Assembly (NCBI GenBank): GCA_003497545.1
Contig: DNNT01000143.1
Span: 9,818-17,343, forward strand
DNA: 7,526 bases
Direction: 5' to 3'
DNA from: Arenimonas sp.
GTDB taxonomy: Bacteria; Pseudomonadota; Gammaproteobacteria; Xanthomonadales; Xanthomonadaceae
Both the position numbers and the translations under genes were made by a program. The notes under the pieces were generated by a model, which ran no database searches, was not told where the DNA came from, and saw only the letters and a list, made by a program, of their open reading frames with translations. Positions 1 to 6,030 of this stretch are shown here, one piece after another (the first letter of the stretch is position 1; every line of letters begins with the position of its first letter).

Positions 1-1
1 C

Positions 2-577
2 ACCCGCCGCGCCGACGGCTGGCACGGCGAAAACACCGACGGCATCGGCCTGGTGCATGACCTCACCGAACGCCGCCGCATCGACCTGCGCAGCCGCCGC
101 GTGCTGCTGGTGGGCGCCGGCGGCGCCGCCCGCGGCGTGGCGCCGGCCCTGCTCGACGCCGGCATCGACGAGCTGTGGGTGGTCAACCGCACGCCGGAAA
201 AGGCCGACGCGCTGGTGGACGCCATGGGCGAACCCGGCCGCGTGCACACGCGCTACTGGGCCGACCTGCGCAACCTCGGCACGTTCGACATGATCGTCAA
301 CGCTACTTCGGCCGGCCGCGGCGGCGCGCCGCTGGAACTGCCGTTCACGCTGGCCACCGCGCGCACCCTGGCCGTGGACCTGAGCTACGGCGAAGCCGCG
401 GGCCCGTTCCTGGCCTGGGCGCAGGCCGCCGGCTGCGAAACGCGGGTGGACGGCCTGGGCATGCTGGTGGAACAGGCGGCGGAAAGTTTCGCCATCTGGC
501 ACGGCCGGCGCCCGGACACCGACCCGGTGTACGCCTCGCTCAGCGCCCGCGCCGATTCCCTGCACACCGCCGACTGA
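2..577 (+). CDS. aroE: Shikimate dehydrogenase (NADP+), 5'-truncated by window edge
   Basis: AroE reduces 3-dehydroshikimate to shikimate with NADPH, a cytoplasmic step of the chorismate (aromatic amino acid) pathway. The open frame runs in from the left edge, so the N-terminal catalytic domain is mostly missing: 191 residues are visible, and about 90 should lie upstream by comparison with the roughly 272-residue E. coli enzyme. Visible landmarks, numbered within the fragment: ENTDG at 10-14, with the Asp expected to pair with the catalytic Lys; the nucleotide-binding GAGGAAR at 38-44; NRT at 62-64, typical of NADP-specific AroE; NATSAG at 100-105; and [11 protein letters not shown] at 150-160, with the substrate-contacting Gln. 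The C-terminal end matches the family in length. A GTG at 53 lies inside the conserved region and is not the start. The stop overlaps the next gene's ATG (TGATG). It is AroE rather than YdiB or a quinate enzyme because of the NRT and NATSAG motifs. Confidence 0.95.
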   Translation, partial: TRRADGWHGENTDGIGLVHDLTERRRIDLRSRRVLLVGAGGAARGVAPALLDAGIDELWVVNRTPEKADALVDAMGEPGRVHTRYWADLRNLGTFDMIVNATSAGRGGAPLELPFTLATARTLAVDLSYGEAAGPFLAWAQAAGCETRVDGLGMLVEQAAESFAIWHGRRPDTDPVYASLSARADSLHTAD

Positions 578-828
578 TGGACTGCCGGGCCGGCTGCGGC
601 GCCTGCTGCATCGCGCCCTCGATCAGTTCGCCCATCCCGGGCATGCCGCAGGGAAAACCCGCCGGCATGCCCTGCGTGCAGCTGGGCGACGACTACCGTT
701 GCCTGATTTTCGGTTCGCCGGAACGGCCGGCGGTGTGTGCCTCGCTGCGGCCTTCCGACAGCATGTGCGGCGCCAGCCGCGACGAAGCGATGGCCGGCCT
801 GATGGCGCTGGAGCAGGCCACGGCCTGA
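577..828 (+). CDS. YkgJ-family cysteine-cluster protein, YeiW-like (UPF0153)
   Basis: This 83-residue protein carries eight cysteines (C3, C7, C10, C11, C33, C42, C54, C64) in the CxxxCxxCC...C...C...C...C layout of the YkgJ/UPF0153 family. These are predicted to hold a metal (zinc or iron) or an Fe-S cluster; the biochemical role is not established. The start [11 protein letters not shown] and the segment [12 protein letters not shown] resemble E. coli YeiW closely, so the family call is firm although the function is not. The ATG overlaps the aroE stop in a TGATG junction, implying translational coupling and co-transcription. A longer open frame continues upstream in the same phase, but it lies inside aroE in a different frame and lacks family similarity, so the ATG at 577 is chosen. 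The stop sits in a GC-rich hairpin shared with the convergent gene. Confidence 0.9.
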   Translation: MDCRAGCGACCIAPSISSPIPGMPQGKPAGMPCVQLGDDYRCLIFGSPERPAVCASLRPSDSMCGASRDEAMAGLMALEQATA

Positions 829-845
829 GCCGCGGCGGGGCTCAG
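825..845. terminator. GC-rich hairpin at convergent stop codons (possible bidirectional terminator)
   Basis: CTGAGCC (825-831) and GGCTCAG (839-845) form a perfect 7-bp inverted repeat around a 7-base loop, with two further GC pairs just outside after one mismatch. The stop codon of the Cys-cluster gene (826-828) and that of the opposite-strand carbonic anhydrase gene (842-844) each lie in one arm. The genes end 13 bp apart, so some transcription boundary is expected here. There is no T tract on either side, so this is not a canonical intrinsic terminator. The structure is seen directly; its function is inferred. Confidence 0.4.
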
Positions 846-1375
846 CCCGCCAGGTACTCGTCCTTCAGGCGGACGTAGTGCTTGGCGCTGTAGTAGAGCT
901 GCTCGATTTCCTTGTCGGAAAGGTGGCGCACCGGCTTGGCCGGGTTGCCCAGCCAGAGCTCGCCGGCCAGCACCTTCTTGCCCGGCGGCACCACGGCGCC
1001 GGCGCCCACGAAGCCGTGGTCCATCACCTCGGCGCCGTCGAGCACGGTGGCGCCCATGCCGATGAGCACCGCGTTGCCGATGGTGCAGGCGTGGATGATG
1101 GCGCCGTGGCCGATGGTGACGTCGTCGCCGATGATCGTCGGGAAGCCGTCGGGCCGGGTGTAGGGGCCGTCGTGCGTGACGTGGATGATGGTGCCGTCCT
1201 GCACGTTGGTGCGGGCGCCGATGCGGATGTGGTTCACGTCGCCGCGGATGACGCAGCCGGGCCAGACCGAGCTGTCCTCGCCCAGGTGCACGTCGCCGAT
1301 GACGGTGGCGGCCGGGTCCACGTAGGCCCGGGCGCCGAGGGTGGGCAGGATGCCCTTGTAGGGTCGGATGTTCAT
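842..1375 (-). CDS. yrdA: Gamma-carbonic anhydrase-like hexapeptide-repeat protein (YrdA family)
   Basis: This 177-residue left-handed beta-helix protein belongs to the gamma-carbonic anhydrase group, expected to be a cytoplasmic trimer with a metal at each subunit interface. Hexapeptide repeats run from about residue 12 to 140. The three metal-binding histidines are present: H65 (TIIHVTH), H90 and H95 (IGHGAIIH). They have the 5-residue spacing of H117/H122 in archaeal Cam, and the R44, D46, Q59 and D60 equivalents are also kept. The acidic-loop glutamates used for proton transfer in Cam are absent: the positions are V47 and H68. This is the pattern of YrdA/CaiE-type relatives, whose CO2 hydration activity is variable or unproven. 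The length fits YrdA (about 184 residues in E. coli). An in-frame TAG four codons upstream fixes the ATG. In E. coli yrdA lies near aroE, and that association is kept here, though on the opposite strand. Confidence 0.92.
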   Translation of the reverse strand: MNIRPYKGILPTLGARAYVDPAATVIGDVHLGEDSSVWPGCVIRGDVNHIRIGARTNVQDGTIIHVTHDGPYTRPDGFPTIIGDDVTIGHGAIIHACTIGNAVLIGMGATVLDGAEVMDHGFVGAGAVVPPGKKVLAGELWLGNPAKPVRHLSDKEIEQLYYSAKHYVRLKDEYLAG

Positions 1376-1437
1376 TGGTGAATTCTACCCCCGCCCATTC
1401 GCGCCCGCCTTACGCCGCTTGGTCGTAGACTGGTGCC
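1376..1437. promoter_or_regulatory. Divergent promoter region with two start-proximal -10-like hexamers
   Basis: This 62-bp spacer must hold the promoters of the minus-strand carbonic anhydrase gene and the plus-strand aldehyde dehydrogenase gene. On the minus strand TAGAAT (1387 down to 1382, 5 of 6 to the sigma-70 -10) lies 6 bases before its ATG. On the plus strand TAGACT (1426-1431, 4 of 6) lies 6 bases before its ATG. In both cases the TAG of the hexamer is also an in-frame stop, so translation cannot begin further upstream. No good -35 box or Shine-Dalgarno sequence is evident for either gene. The positions would give leaderless or nearly leaderless transcripts. This is inference from spacing only. 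Confidence 0.4.
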
Positions 1438-2856
1438 ATGGACAGCCCCGCCCACCCCGACGACGACCTGCGCCCGCTGCTGGCCCAGCTGCGGGCCGCC
1501 CACCGGCGCCAGCCGCCCGGCTACCGCCAGCGCATGGACGACCTGGCCCGCCTGGGCGAGGCCGTGCGCCGGCACCGGGACGACCTGGTGAAGGCGGTCT
1601 CGGCCGATTTCGGCCGCCGTTCGCGCCACGAAACCCTGGCCGCGGACATCATGACCACGCTCGACGAGGTCGCCTACCTGCGCCGCAAGCTGCGCCGCTG
1701 GATGCGCCCCGAGCGCCGCGGCGTGAACTGGGCCTTCCTGCCCGCGCGCGCCGAGATCCGCCGCCAGCCGCTGGGCGTGGTCGGCATCGTGGCGCCCTGG
1801 AACTACCCCATCCAGCTGGCCCTGATCCCGCTGGCCGACGCCATCGCCGCCGGCAACCACGCGATGGTGAAGCCGTCGGAACACACGCCGCGCACGGCCG
1901 AGCTGCTGGCCCGGCTGATCGCGGAAGTCTTCCCGCCCGAGCGCGTGAGCGTGGTGCTGGGCGACGCCGCGGTGGGCGCGGCCTTCACCCGGCTGCCCTT
2001 CGACCACCTGGTGTTCACCGGTTCGACCACGGTGGGCCGCGCGGTCATGGCCGCGGCGGCGCCGAACCTGGTGCCGCTGACGCTGGAGCTGGGCGGCAAG
2101 TCGCCCGCCCTGATCGCTCCGGACTACCCGGTGGAACACGCGGCCGAGCGCATCGCCGCGGGCAAATGCTTCAACGGCGGCCAGACCTGCGTGGCGCCCG
2201 ATTACGTGCTGGTGCCCCGCGCCCAGCGCGACGAGTTCGTGCGCGCCTACCTCGCTTCGCTGCGCCGGCGTTACCCGACGCTGGCCGGCAACCCCGACTA
2301 CACCGCCGTGGTGAACCACCGCCAGGCCGACCGCCTGCGCGCCTGGCTCGACGATGCGCGCGAGCGCGGCGTCAGCGTGGTGCAGCACCGCCCCGACAGC
2401 GACGCGCCGCCGCCGGGCGTGGAAGTGATCCCGCCCACGGTGTTGCTCGACCCGCCCGACGACGCGAAGGTGATGCAGGAGGAAATCTTCGGCCCGCTGC
2501 TGCCGGTGAAGTCCTATGACAGCCACGATGAGGCGATCGCCTACATCCAGGGCCGCGACCGCCCGCTGGCGTTTTATCCCTTCGACCGCGACCGCGCGCG
2601 CCTGCGCCGCACGCTCGACGCCGTCGTCGCCGGTGGCGTGTGTGTGAACGACACGCTCATCCATTTCGGCCAGCACGACCTGCCGGTGGGCGGCGTCGGC
2701 CCCAGCGGCATGGGCCAGTACCACGGCGAGGCCGGCTTCCTGGCCTTCAGCAAGCCGATGCCGGTGCTGTACCAGTCGCGCCTGAACGGCATGTTCGTGT
2801 TCGACCCGCCCTACCGGAAGCTCGCCGATTTCGTGGTGAAGTTCCTTGCCCGCTGA
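1438..2856 (+). CDS. Aldehyde dehydrogenase, coniferyl-aldehyde-dehydrogenase-like
   Basis: This NAD(P)-dependent aldehyde dehydrogenase of 472 residues should oxidise an aldehyde to its acid in the cytoplasm. The active-site set is complete: oxyanion Asn N122 in PWNYP, cofactor Lys K145 in KPSE, FTGST at 193-197, general-base E217 in LELGG, nucleophile C251 in FNGGQTC, and EEIFGP at 348-353. The PWNYP/KPSEHTP pattern and the C-terminal LINGMFVFDPPYRK-like end (about 448-460) suit the group annotated as coniferyl aldehyde dehydrogenase (CalB-like), related to class 3 fatty aldehyde dehydrogenases. The true substrate cannot be read from sequence: lignin-derived, fatty or stress-derived aldehydes are all possible. 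No ferulate or vanillate catabolic genes are in view. An in-frame TAG at 1426 leaves ATG 1438 as the natural start. prlC follows after 35 bp on the same strand, so co-transcription is likely. Confidence 0.88.
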   Translation: MDSPAHPDDDLRPLLAQLRAAHRRQPPGYRQRMDDLARLGEAVRRHRDDLVKAVSADFGRRSRHETLAADIMTTLDEVAYLRRKLRRWMRPERRGVNWAFLPARAEIRRQPLGVVGIVAPWNYPIQLALIPLADAIAAGNHAMVKPSEHTPRTAELLARLIAEVFPPERVSVVLGDAAVGAAFTRLPFDHLVFTGSTTVGRAVMAAAAPNLVPLTLELGGKSPALIAPDYPVEHAAERIAAGKCFNGGQTCVAPDYVLVPRAQRDEFVRAYLASLRRRYPTLAGNPDYTAVVNHRQADRLRAWLDDARERGVSVVQHRPDSDAPPPGVEVIPPTVLLDPPDDAKVMQEEIFGPLLPVKSYDSHDEAIAYIQGRDRPLAFYPFDRDRARLRRTLDAVVAGGVCVNDTLIHFGQHDLPVGGVGPSGMGQYHGEAGFLAFSKPMPVLYQSRLNGMFVFDPPYRKLADFVVKFLAR

Positions 2857-2863
2857 TTGAAAC

Positions 2864-2879
2864 GGCGGCACGCGCCGCC
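2864..2879. other. Short perfect hairpin in the ALDH-prlC gap
   Basis: GGCGGC (2864-2869) and GCCGCC (2874-2879) form a perfect 6-bp inverted repeat with a 4-base loop (ACGC), 12 bases before the prlC ATG. There is no T tract, so termination is unlikely. In RNA it could protect an mRNA end or hinder ribosome access to prlC, whose upstream region lacks an obvious Shine-Dalgarno sequence. In DNA this GC-rich, a 6-bp inverted repeat may be chance. Confidence 0.3.
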
Positions 2880-2891
2880 ATCTGTGAAACC

Positions 2892-4934
2892 ATGACCACG
2901 ACGAACAACCCCCTGCTTGCCGACGGCGAACTGCCGGTGTTTTCCGCCATCGCGCCGGAGCACGTGAACCCCGCCATCGACGAGGTGCTGGCCGGCTTCC
3001 GCGCCGAAGTGGACCGGCTGGTGGCCGACCCGTCGGCGCGTGATTTCAGCCGCCTGATGGCGCCGCTCGAGCGTTGGGAGGAACGGCTGGGCCGCACCTT
3101 CTCGCCGGTGTCGCACCTGCACGGCGTGAAGGATTCGCCGGCGCTGCGCGAGGCCTATTCCGAGGCGCTGGAAAAACTCACCGAACACGGCACCGAGCTG
3201 GGCCAGAACCGTGGCCTGTACGCGGCGGTGAAGGCCCTGCGCGATGCGCCGGAATTCACCACGCTCGACCGCGCCCGCCAGGCCCTGGTCGAAGACAGCC
3301 TGCGTGGTTTCCAGCTCAGCGGCGTGGCGCTGGAAGAGCCGGCGCGCTCGCGCTTCAAGGCCATCCAGAACGAACTGAGCAAGCTCGAGACCGAATTCGA
3401 GGAAGCGGTGCTCGACGCCACCGACGCCTGGTCGCGGCCGGTCACCGAAGAAGAGCTGGCGGGCCTGCCGGAATCGGCGCGTGGCCTGCTGCGCGCGATG
3501 GCGCAGGAGAAGGGCGCCGAGGGTTACCTGGCCACGCTGAAGGGCCCGGTGGTGCAGGCGGTGCTGACCTTCGCCGACTCGCGCGCGTTGCGCGAGGAGC
3601 TCTACGCGGCCTACAACACCCGCGCCTCCGAACAGGGCCCGCACGCCGGCCGCTTCGACAACAGCGAGCGCATCGGCCGCATCCTGGCCCTGCGCCACGA
3701 GGCCGCGCAGCTGCTGGGCTTCGCATCGGCCGCGCACGTGTCGCTGGCCGACAAGATGGCGGGCACGCCCGAGCGCGTGCTGGGTTTCCTGCGCGAACTG
3801 GCGGCCAAGGCGCGGCCGGTGGCGCAGCGCGAGCTGGAAGAGCTGCGCGCGTTCGCGGCCACGCTGGGCATCGCCGACCTGCAGCCCTGGGACGTGGCCT
3901 ACGCCTCGGAAAAGCTGCGCGAATCTCGCTTCGCCTTCAGCGAGGAAGACCTCAAGCCCTATTTCCCGCTGCCGGCGGTGATGCAGGGCCTGTTCACCGT
4001 GGCCGAGCGCGTGTTCGGCATGCGCCTGGTGGAGCGAAAGGGCGTGGATGCCTGGCACCCGGACGTGCACTACTTCGACGTGGTGGACCACGACGGCAGC
4101 GTGCGCGCCGGCGTCTACCTCGACCACTACGCCCGCGCCGGCAAGCGCGGCGGCGCCTGGATGGACGTGTGCCGCTCGCGCCTGCGCGACGGCGAGGCGG
4201 AGCACAAGCCCGTCGCCTACCTCACCTGCAACTTCCCCCCGCCTTCCGGCGATGCACCCGCGCTGCTCACGCACGACGACGTGGTCACGCTGTTCCATGA
4301 ATTCGGCCACGGCATCCACCACCTGCTCACCGAAGTGGACTGGCCCAGCGTCGGCGGCATCAGCGGCGTGGAGTGGGACGCGGTGGAGCTGCCCAGCCAG
4401 TTCATGGAGAACTTCGCCTGGCAGCGCGAGGCGCTGGACCTGTTCGCGAAACACTGGCAGACCGGCGAACGCCTGCCCGACGACCTGTACGCGAAGATGC
4501 TGCAGGCCCGGCATTTCCACGCCGGCCTGTTCCTGGTGCGCCAGCTGGAATTCGCGCTCTACGACTTCCGCATGCACCTGGAATTCGACCCGGCGCGCGG
4601 CCCGCGCACGCTGGAGCTGCTGGCCGAAGTGCGCGACGAGGTGGCGGTGGTGAAGCCACCGCACTGGCACCGCGGCCCGCACGCGTTCACGCACATCTTC
4701 TCGGGCGGGTATTCGGCCGGCTACTACAGCTACCTGTGGGCGGAAGTGCTGAGCGCCGACGCGTTCTCGGCCTTCGAGGAAGCCGGCGTGTTCGACGCCG
4801 CCACCGGCGCGCGCTACCGCCGCGAAATCCTGGCGGTGGGCGGCTCGCGCCCGGCCCTGGAAAGTTTCGTCGCCTTCCGCGGCCGCGAACCCGACCCCGA
4901 AGCCCTGCTCCGCTCCTACGGCCTCGCGGCGTAA
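2892..4934 (+). CDS. prlC: Oligopeptidase A (M3 family zinc metallopeptidase)
   Basis: This cytoplasmic thimet-oligopeptidase-like enzyme degrades short peptides, including cleaved signal peptides in E. coli. From ATG 2892 it has 680 residues, the same length as I recall for E. coli PrlC, and it resembles that protein from the N-terminal TNNPLL...LPVFSAI onward. The zinc site is HEFGH at 469-473 (catalytic E470, ligands H469 and H473), with the third ligand E499 in VELPSQ. The C-terminal substrate-binding tyrosines are Y607, Y611 and Y614 in GGYSAGYYSYLW. The helical N-terminal lobe covers roughly residues 1-150 and holds FSPVSHL and the VKDSP segment. The frame is open upstream to 2640, but that part overlaps the ALDH gene and has no family similarity, so the ATG at 2892 is preferred despite a weak ribosome-binding site. 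The TAA stop is the first triplet of a repeated 14-mer belonging to the downstream palindrome. Confidence 0.96.
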   Translation: MTTTNNPLLADGELPVFSAIAPEHVNPAIDEVLAGFRAEVDRLVADPSARDFSRLMAPLERWEERLGRTFSPVSHLHGVKDSPALREAYSEALEKLTEHGTELGQNRGLYAAVKALRDAPEFTTLDRARQALVEDSLRGFQLSGVALEEPARSRFKAIQNELSKLETEFEEAVLDATDAWSRPVTEEELAGLPESARGLLRAMAQEKGAEGYLATLKGPVVQAVLTFADSRALREELYAAYNTRASEQGPHAGRFDNSERIGRILALRHEAAQLLGFASAAHVSLADKMAGTPERVLGFLRELAAKARPVAQRELEELRAFAATLGIADLQPWDVAYASEKLRESRFAFSEEDLKPYFPLPAVMQGLFTVAERVFGMRLVERKGVDAWHPDVHYFDVVDHDGSVRAGVYLDHYARAGKRGGAWMDVCRSRLRDGEAEHKPVAYLTCNFPPPSGDAPALLTHDDVVTLFHEFGHGIHHLLTEVDWPSVGGISGVEWDAVELPSQFMENFAWQREALDLFAKHWQTGERLPDDLYAKMLQARHFHAGLFLVRQLEFALYDFRMHLEFDPARGPRTLELLAEVRDEVAVVKPPHWHRGPHAFTHIFSGGYSAGYYSYLWAEVLSADAFSAFEEAGVFDAATGARYRREILAVGGSRPALESFVAFRGREPDPEALLRSYGLAA

Positions 4935-5018
4935 AAAATAGGGGTTAAAAAATAGGGGTCAGAGTACTAATTCGCCAAAGGCGAATTAGTACTCTGACCC
5001 CTATTTTCCCTATTTTCC
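4932..5018. repeat. Nested inverted-repeat element, REP/MITE-like, between convergent genes
   Basis: The core is a perfect 28-bp inverted repeat (4949-4976 with 4980-5007) around a 3-base AAA loop. Its arms contain the TAGGGGTCAGAGTACTAATT motif and its complement. The left flank is an exact tandem duplication of the 14-mer TAAAAAATAGGGGT (4932-4945, 4946-4959). The right flank repeats the 9-mer CCCTATTTT (4999-5007, 5008-5016). The prlC stop TAA (4932-4934) and the MarR-GNAT stop TAG (complement of 5010-5012) both lie in these repeats. GGGGTCAGAGTAC-type palindromes recur between genes in many gammaproteobacteria, and I recall them near REP-associated tyrosine transposase genes, but I cannot confirm that here. 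No transposase is in the window. The AT-rich content contrasts sharply with both neighbouring genes. Confidence 0.8.
4949..5007. terminator. Bidirectional terminator candidate (28-bp stem, A/T-flanked)
   Basis: Transcripts from either side would fold into a 28-bp stem closed by AAA (or UUU). On the plus strand the stem ends in TATTTT followed by CCCTATTTT. On the minus strand it ends in a six-T run (complement of 4947-4952). An A-rich side, a long stem and a T run in both directions, directly after two convergent stop codons, suit intrinsic termination of both prlC and the MarR-GNAT gene. The U runs pair partly into the stem, and the stem is longer than usual terminators, so efficiency is uncertain. 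Confidence 0.6.
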
Positions 5019-5960
5019 GCGGTAGATCATGTAGACGTCGGCGCGCTGGTAGTGGCTGCCGGGTTTCACGCCCGGCTGCATCTCGAAGCCGACGCTTTCG
5101 TAGAGCTTGAGCGCGGGCTGCAGGCGCCGCTGCGATTCCAGGAACAGCTCCTTGCCGCCCAGGCGGTGGAACTCGGCGATGGCCGCTTCCATCAGCTTGC
5201 GGCCGATGCCCAGGCCCTGGTGGCCGCCGGTCACCGCCATCTTGGTCAGTTCGTACACGCCGGGGCCGTCGGGCATCAGCGCGCAGGTGCCCACCACGTC
5301 CTCGCCGACCAGCGCGAACAGGATGCTGCCGCCCGGCGCGAGGATGTGTTTCTCCGGCTCCGACAGCACCGCGTGGTCGATGGGTTCGATCTTGAAGTAC
5401 TTGGCCAGCCACTCGGCGTTGAGCCGGTAGAAGTGCTCGCGCAGCGCCGGCGCGAACGGGACGATGCGCAGCGAGGCCGATTCCAGCGCGCGCACGCGCC
5501 GGGTCACGTCGGCCGGCAGCGGGCGTTCGTCCAGGCTGGCTTCGTACTGCGACAGGGCGGAGAGCAGGTCGACGCCGGTGTCCATGATGCGGCGCTCGAC
5601 GCTGGCGCGCATGGCCTGCCAGAGCGGCCGGGCCTTGCGCAGTTCCTCTTCGGCCAGCGGGGCGAGGGCCAGCACGCGCTGGCGCCGGTCGCCGCCCTTC
5701 TGCCGCACGAGGAATCCCTCGCGGGTGAGCTTGTTGGCCAGCTGGCTCACCGCCGAATGGGTCAGCCCCACCTCGCGGGCGATGTCGCCCACGGCCATCG
5801 GCCCGCGCTGCTGCAGCAGCCGCAGCACCGGGAACCAGCGCGCCTGCAGCGCGATGCCGTGCTCCCGGTAGATCTGGTCCACCAGGTCGTAGCTGCGGTC
5901 GCTGAGCGCCTTCAGGCGGCTCGCCAGGGCCAGGGTGCCCTGTTCGGAAAGGAAGCTCAT
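5010..5960 (-). CDS. MarR-family regulator fused to GNAT N-acetyltransferase
   Basis: This is a 316-residue two-domain protein. Residues about 1-145 form a MarR winged-helix domain: helix-turn-helix MAVGDIAREVGLTHSAVSQL at 55-74, and a wing around KGGDRRQR at 88-95. Residues about 163-316 form a GNAT acetyltransferase domain with the acetyl-CoA loop QGLGIGR at 248-254, preceded by the ELTKMAV strand, and the late GNAT motif ALKLYESVGFE at 283-293. MarR-GNAT fusions are a recognised architecture in proteobacteria and actinobacteria; ligand and acetyl acceptor are usually unknown. The frame stays open upstream to 6173, but that extension crosses the promoter region and enters the divergent transporter gene. 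MSFLSEQG at 5960 is the natural MarR start, with a weak GAGA ribosome site. The stop lies within the adjacent repeat. Divergence from an MFS pump suggests that it controls that gene and itself. Confidence 0.92.
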   Translation of the reverse strand: MSFLSEQGTLALASRLKALSDRSYDLVDQIYREHGIALQARWFPVLRLLQQRGPMAVGDIAREVGLTHSAVSQLANKLTREGFLVRQKGGDRRQRVLALAPLAEEELRKARPLWQAMRASVERRIMDTGVDLLSALSQYEASLDERPLPADVTRRVRALESASLRIVPFAPALREHFYRLNAEWLAKYFKIEPIDHAVLSEPEKHILAPGGSILFALVGEDVVGTCALMPDGPGVYELTKMAVTGGHQGLGIGRKLMEAAIAEFHRLGGKELFLESQRRLQPALKLYESVGFEMQPGVKPGSHYQRADVYMIYRGK

Positions 5961-5973
5961 GGCTGTCTCGGCA

Positions 5974-6000
5974 GGTATTGCGTAAGTGCTAACATATACC
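5974..6000. promoter_or_regulatory. Nested dyad, candidate MarR operator
   Basis: GTAAGTGCTAAC (5982-5993) is an imperfect 12-bp palindrome, with mismatches only at one inner pair and the centre. Outside it, GGTAT (5974-5978) and ATACC (5996-6000) form a second inverted pair on nearly the same centre. The site lies in the divergent spacer, between the MarR-GNAT gene and the transporter, overlapping the predicted -10 and start of the regulator. This is where MarR-type repressors usually bind to autoregulate and control a neighbouring pump. Binding is inferred, not shown. Confidence 0.4.
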
Positions 6001-6021
6001 CTTCCCGAAGTCCGGAGACAA
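5993..6021 (-). promoter_or_regulatory. Candidate sigma-70 promoter of the MarR-GNAT gene
   Basis: On the minus strand TTGTCT (6021 down to 6016, 4 of 6 to the -35 consensus) and TATATG (5998 down to 5993, 4 of 6 to the -10) are separated by 17 bases. Transcription would start near 5986, about 25 bases before the ATG. That leader would exclude the longer upstream reading of this gene. Match quality is moderate, so this is a prediction. Confidence 0.45.
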
Positions 6022-6030
6022 TAGGCCCCG

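Noticed and set aside
480..490. GGAAAGTTTCG also seen at 4859-4869
   Set aside because: This is an 11-base match inside two unrelated coding sequences with no flanking similarity; chance or codon-level coincidence.
175..576. Long upstream extension of the Cys-cluster gene
   Set aside because: It overlaps aroE out of frame and is arginine- and glycine-rich noise; the family begins at MDCRxxCGACC.
1372..2871. Minus-strand open frame of 499 codons opposite the ALDH gene
   Set aside because: It is antisense to a gene with full ALDH catalytic motifs, its translation is rich in H, R, A, V and Q with no recognisable domain, and such long frames are expected by codon bias in very GC-rich DNA.
2640..2891. 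84-codon N-terminal extension of prlC
   Set aside because: It lies within the ALDH coding region in another frame; starting at 2892 gives 680 residues, the length of the E. coli enzyme, with the expected N-terminus.
2811..4694. Minus-strand open frame of 627 codons opposite prlC
   Set aside because: It is a shadow of prlC, whose zinc site and full-length family match are unambiguous; the antisense translation is low in complexity and has no motif.
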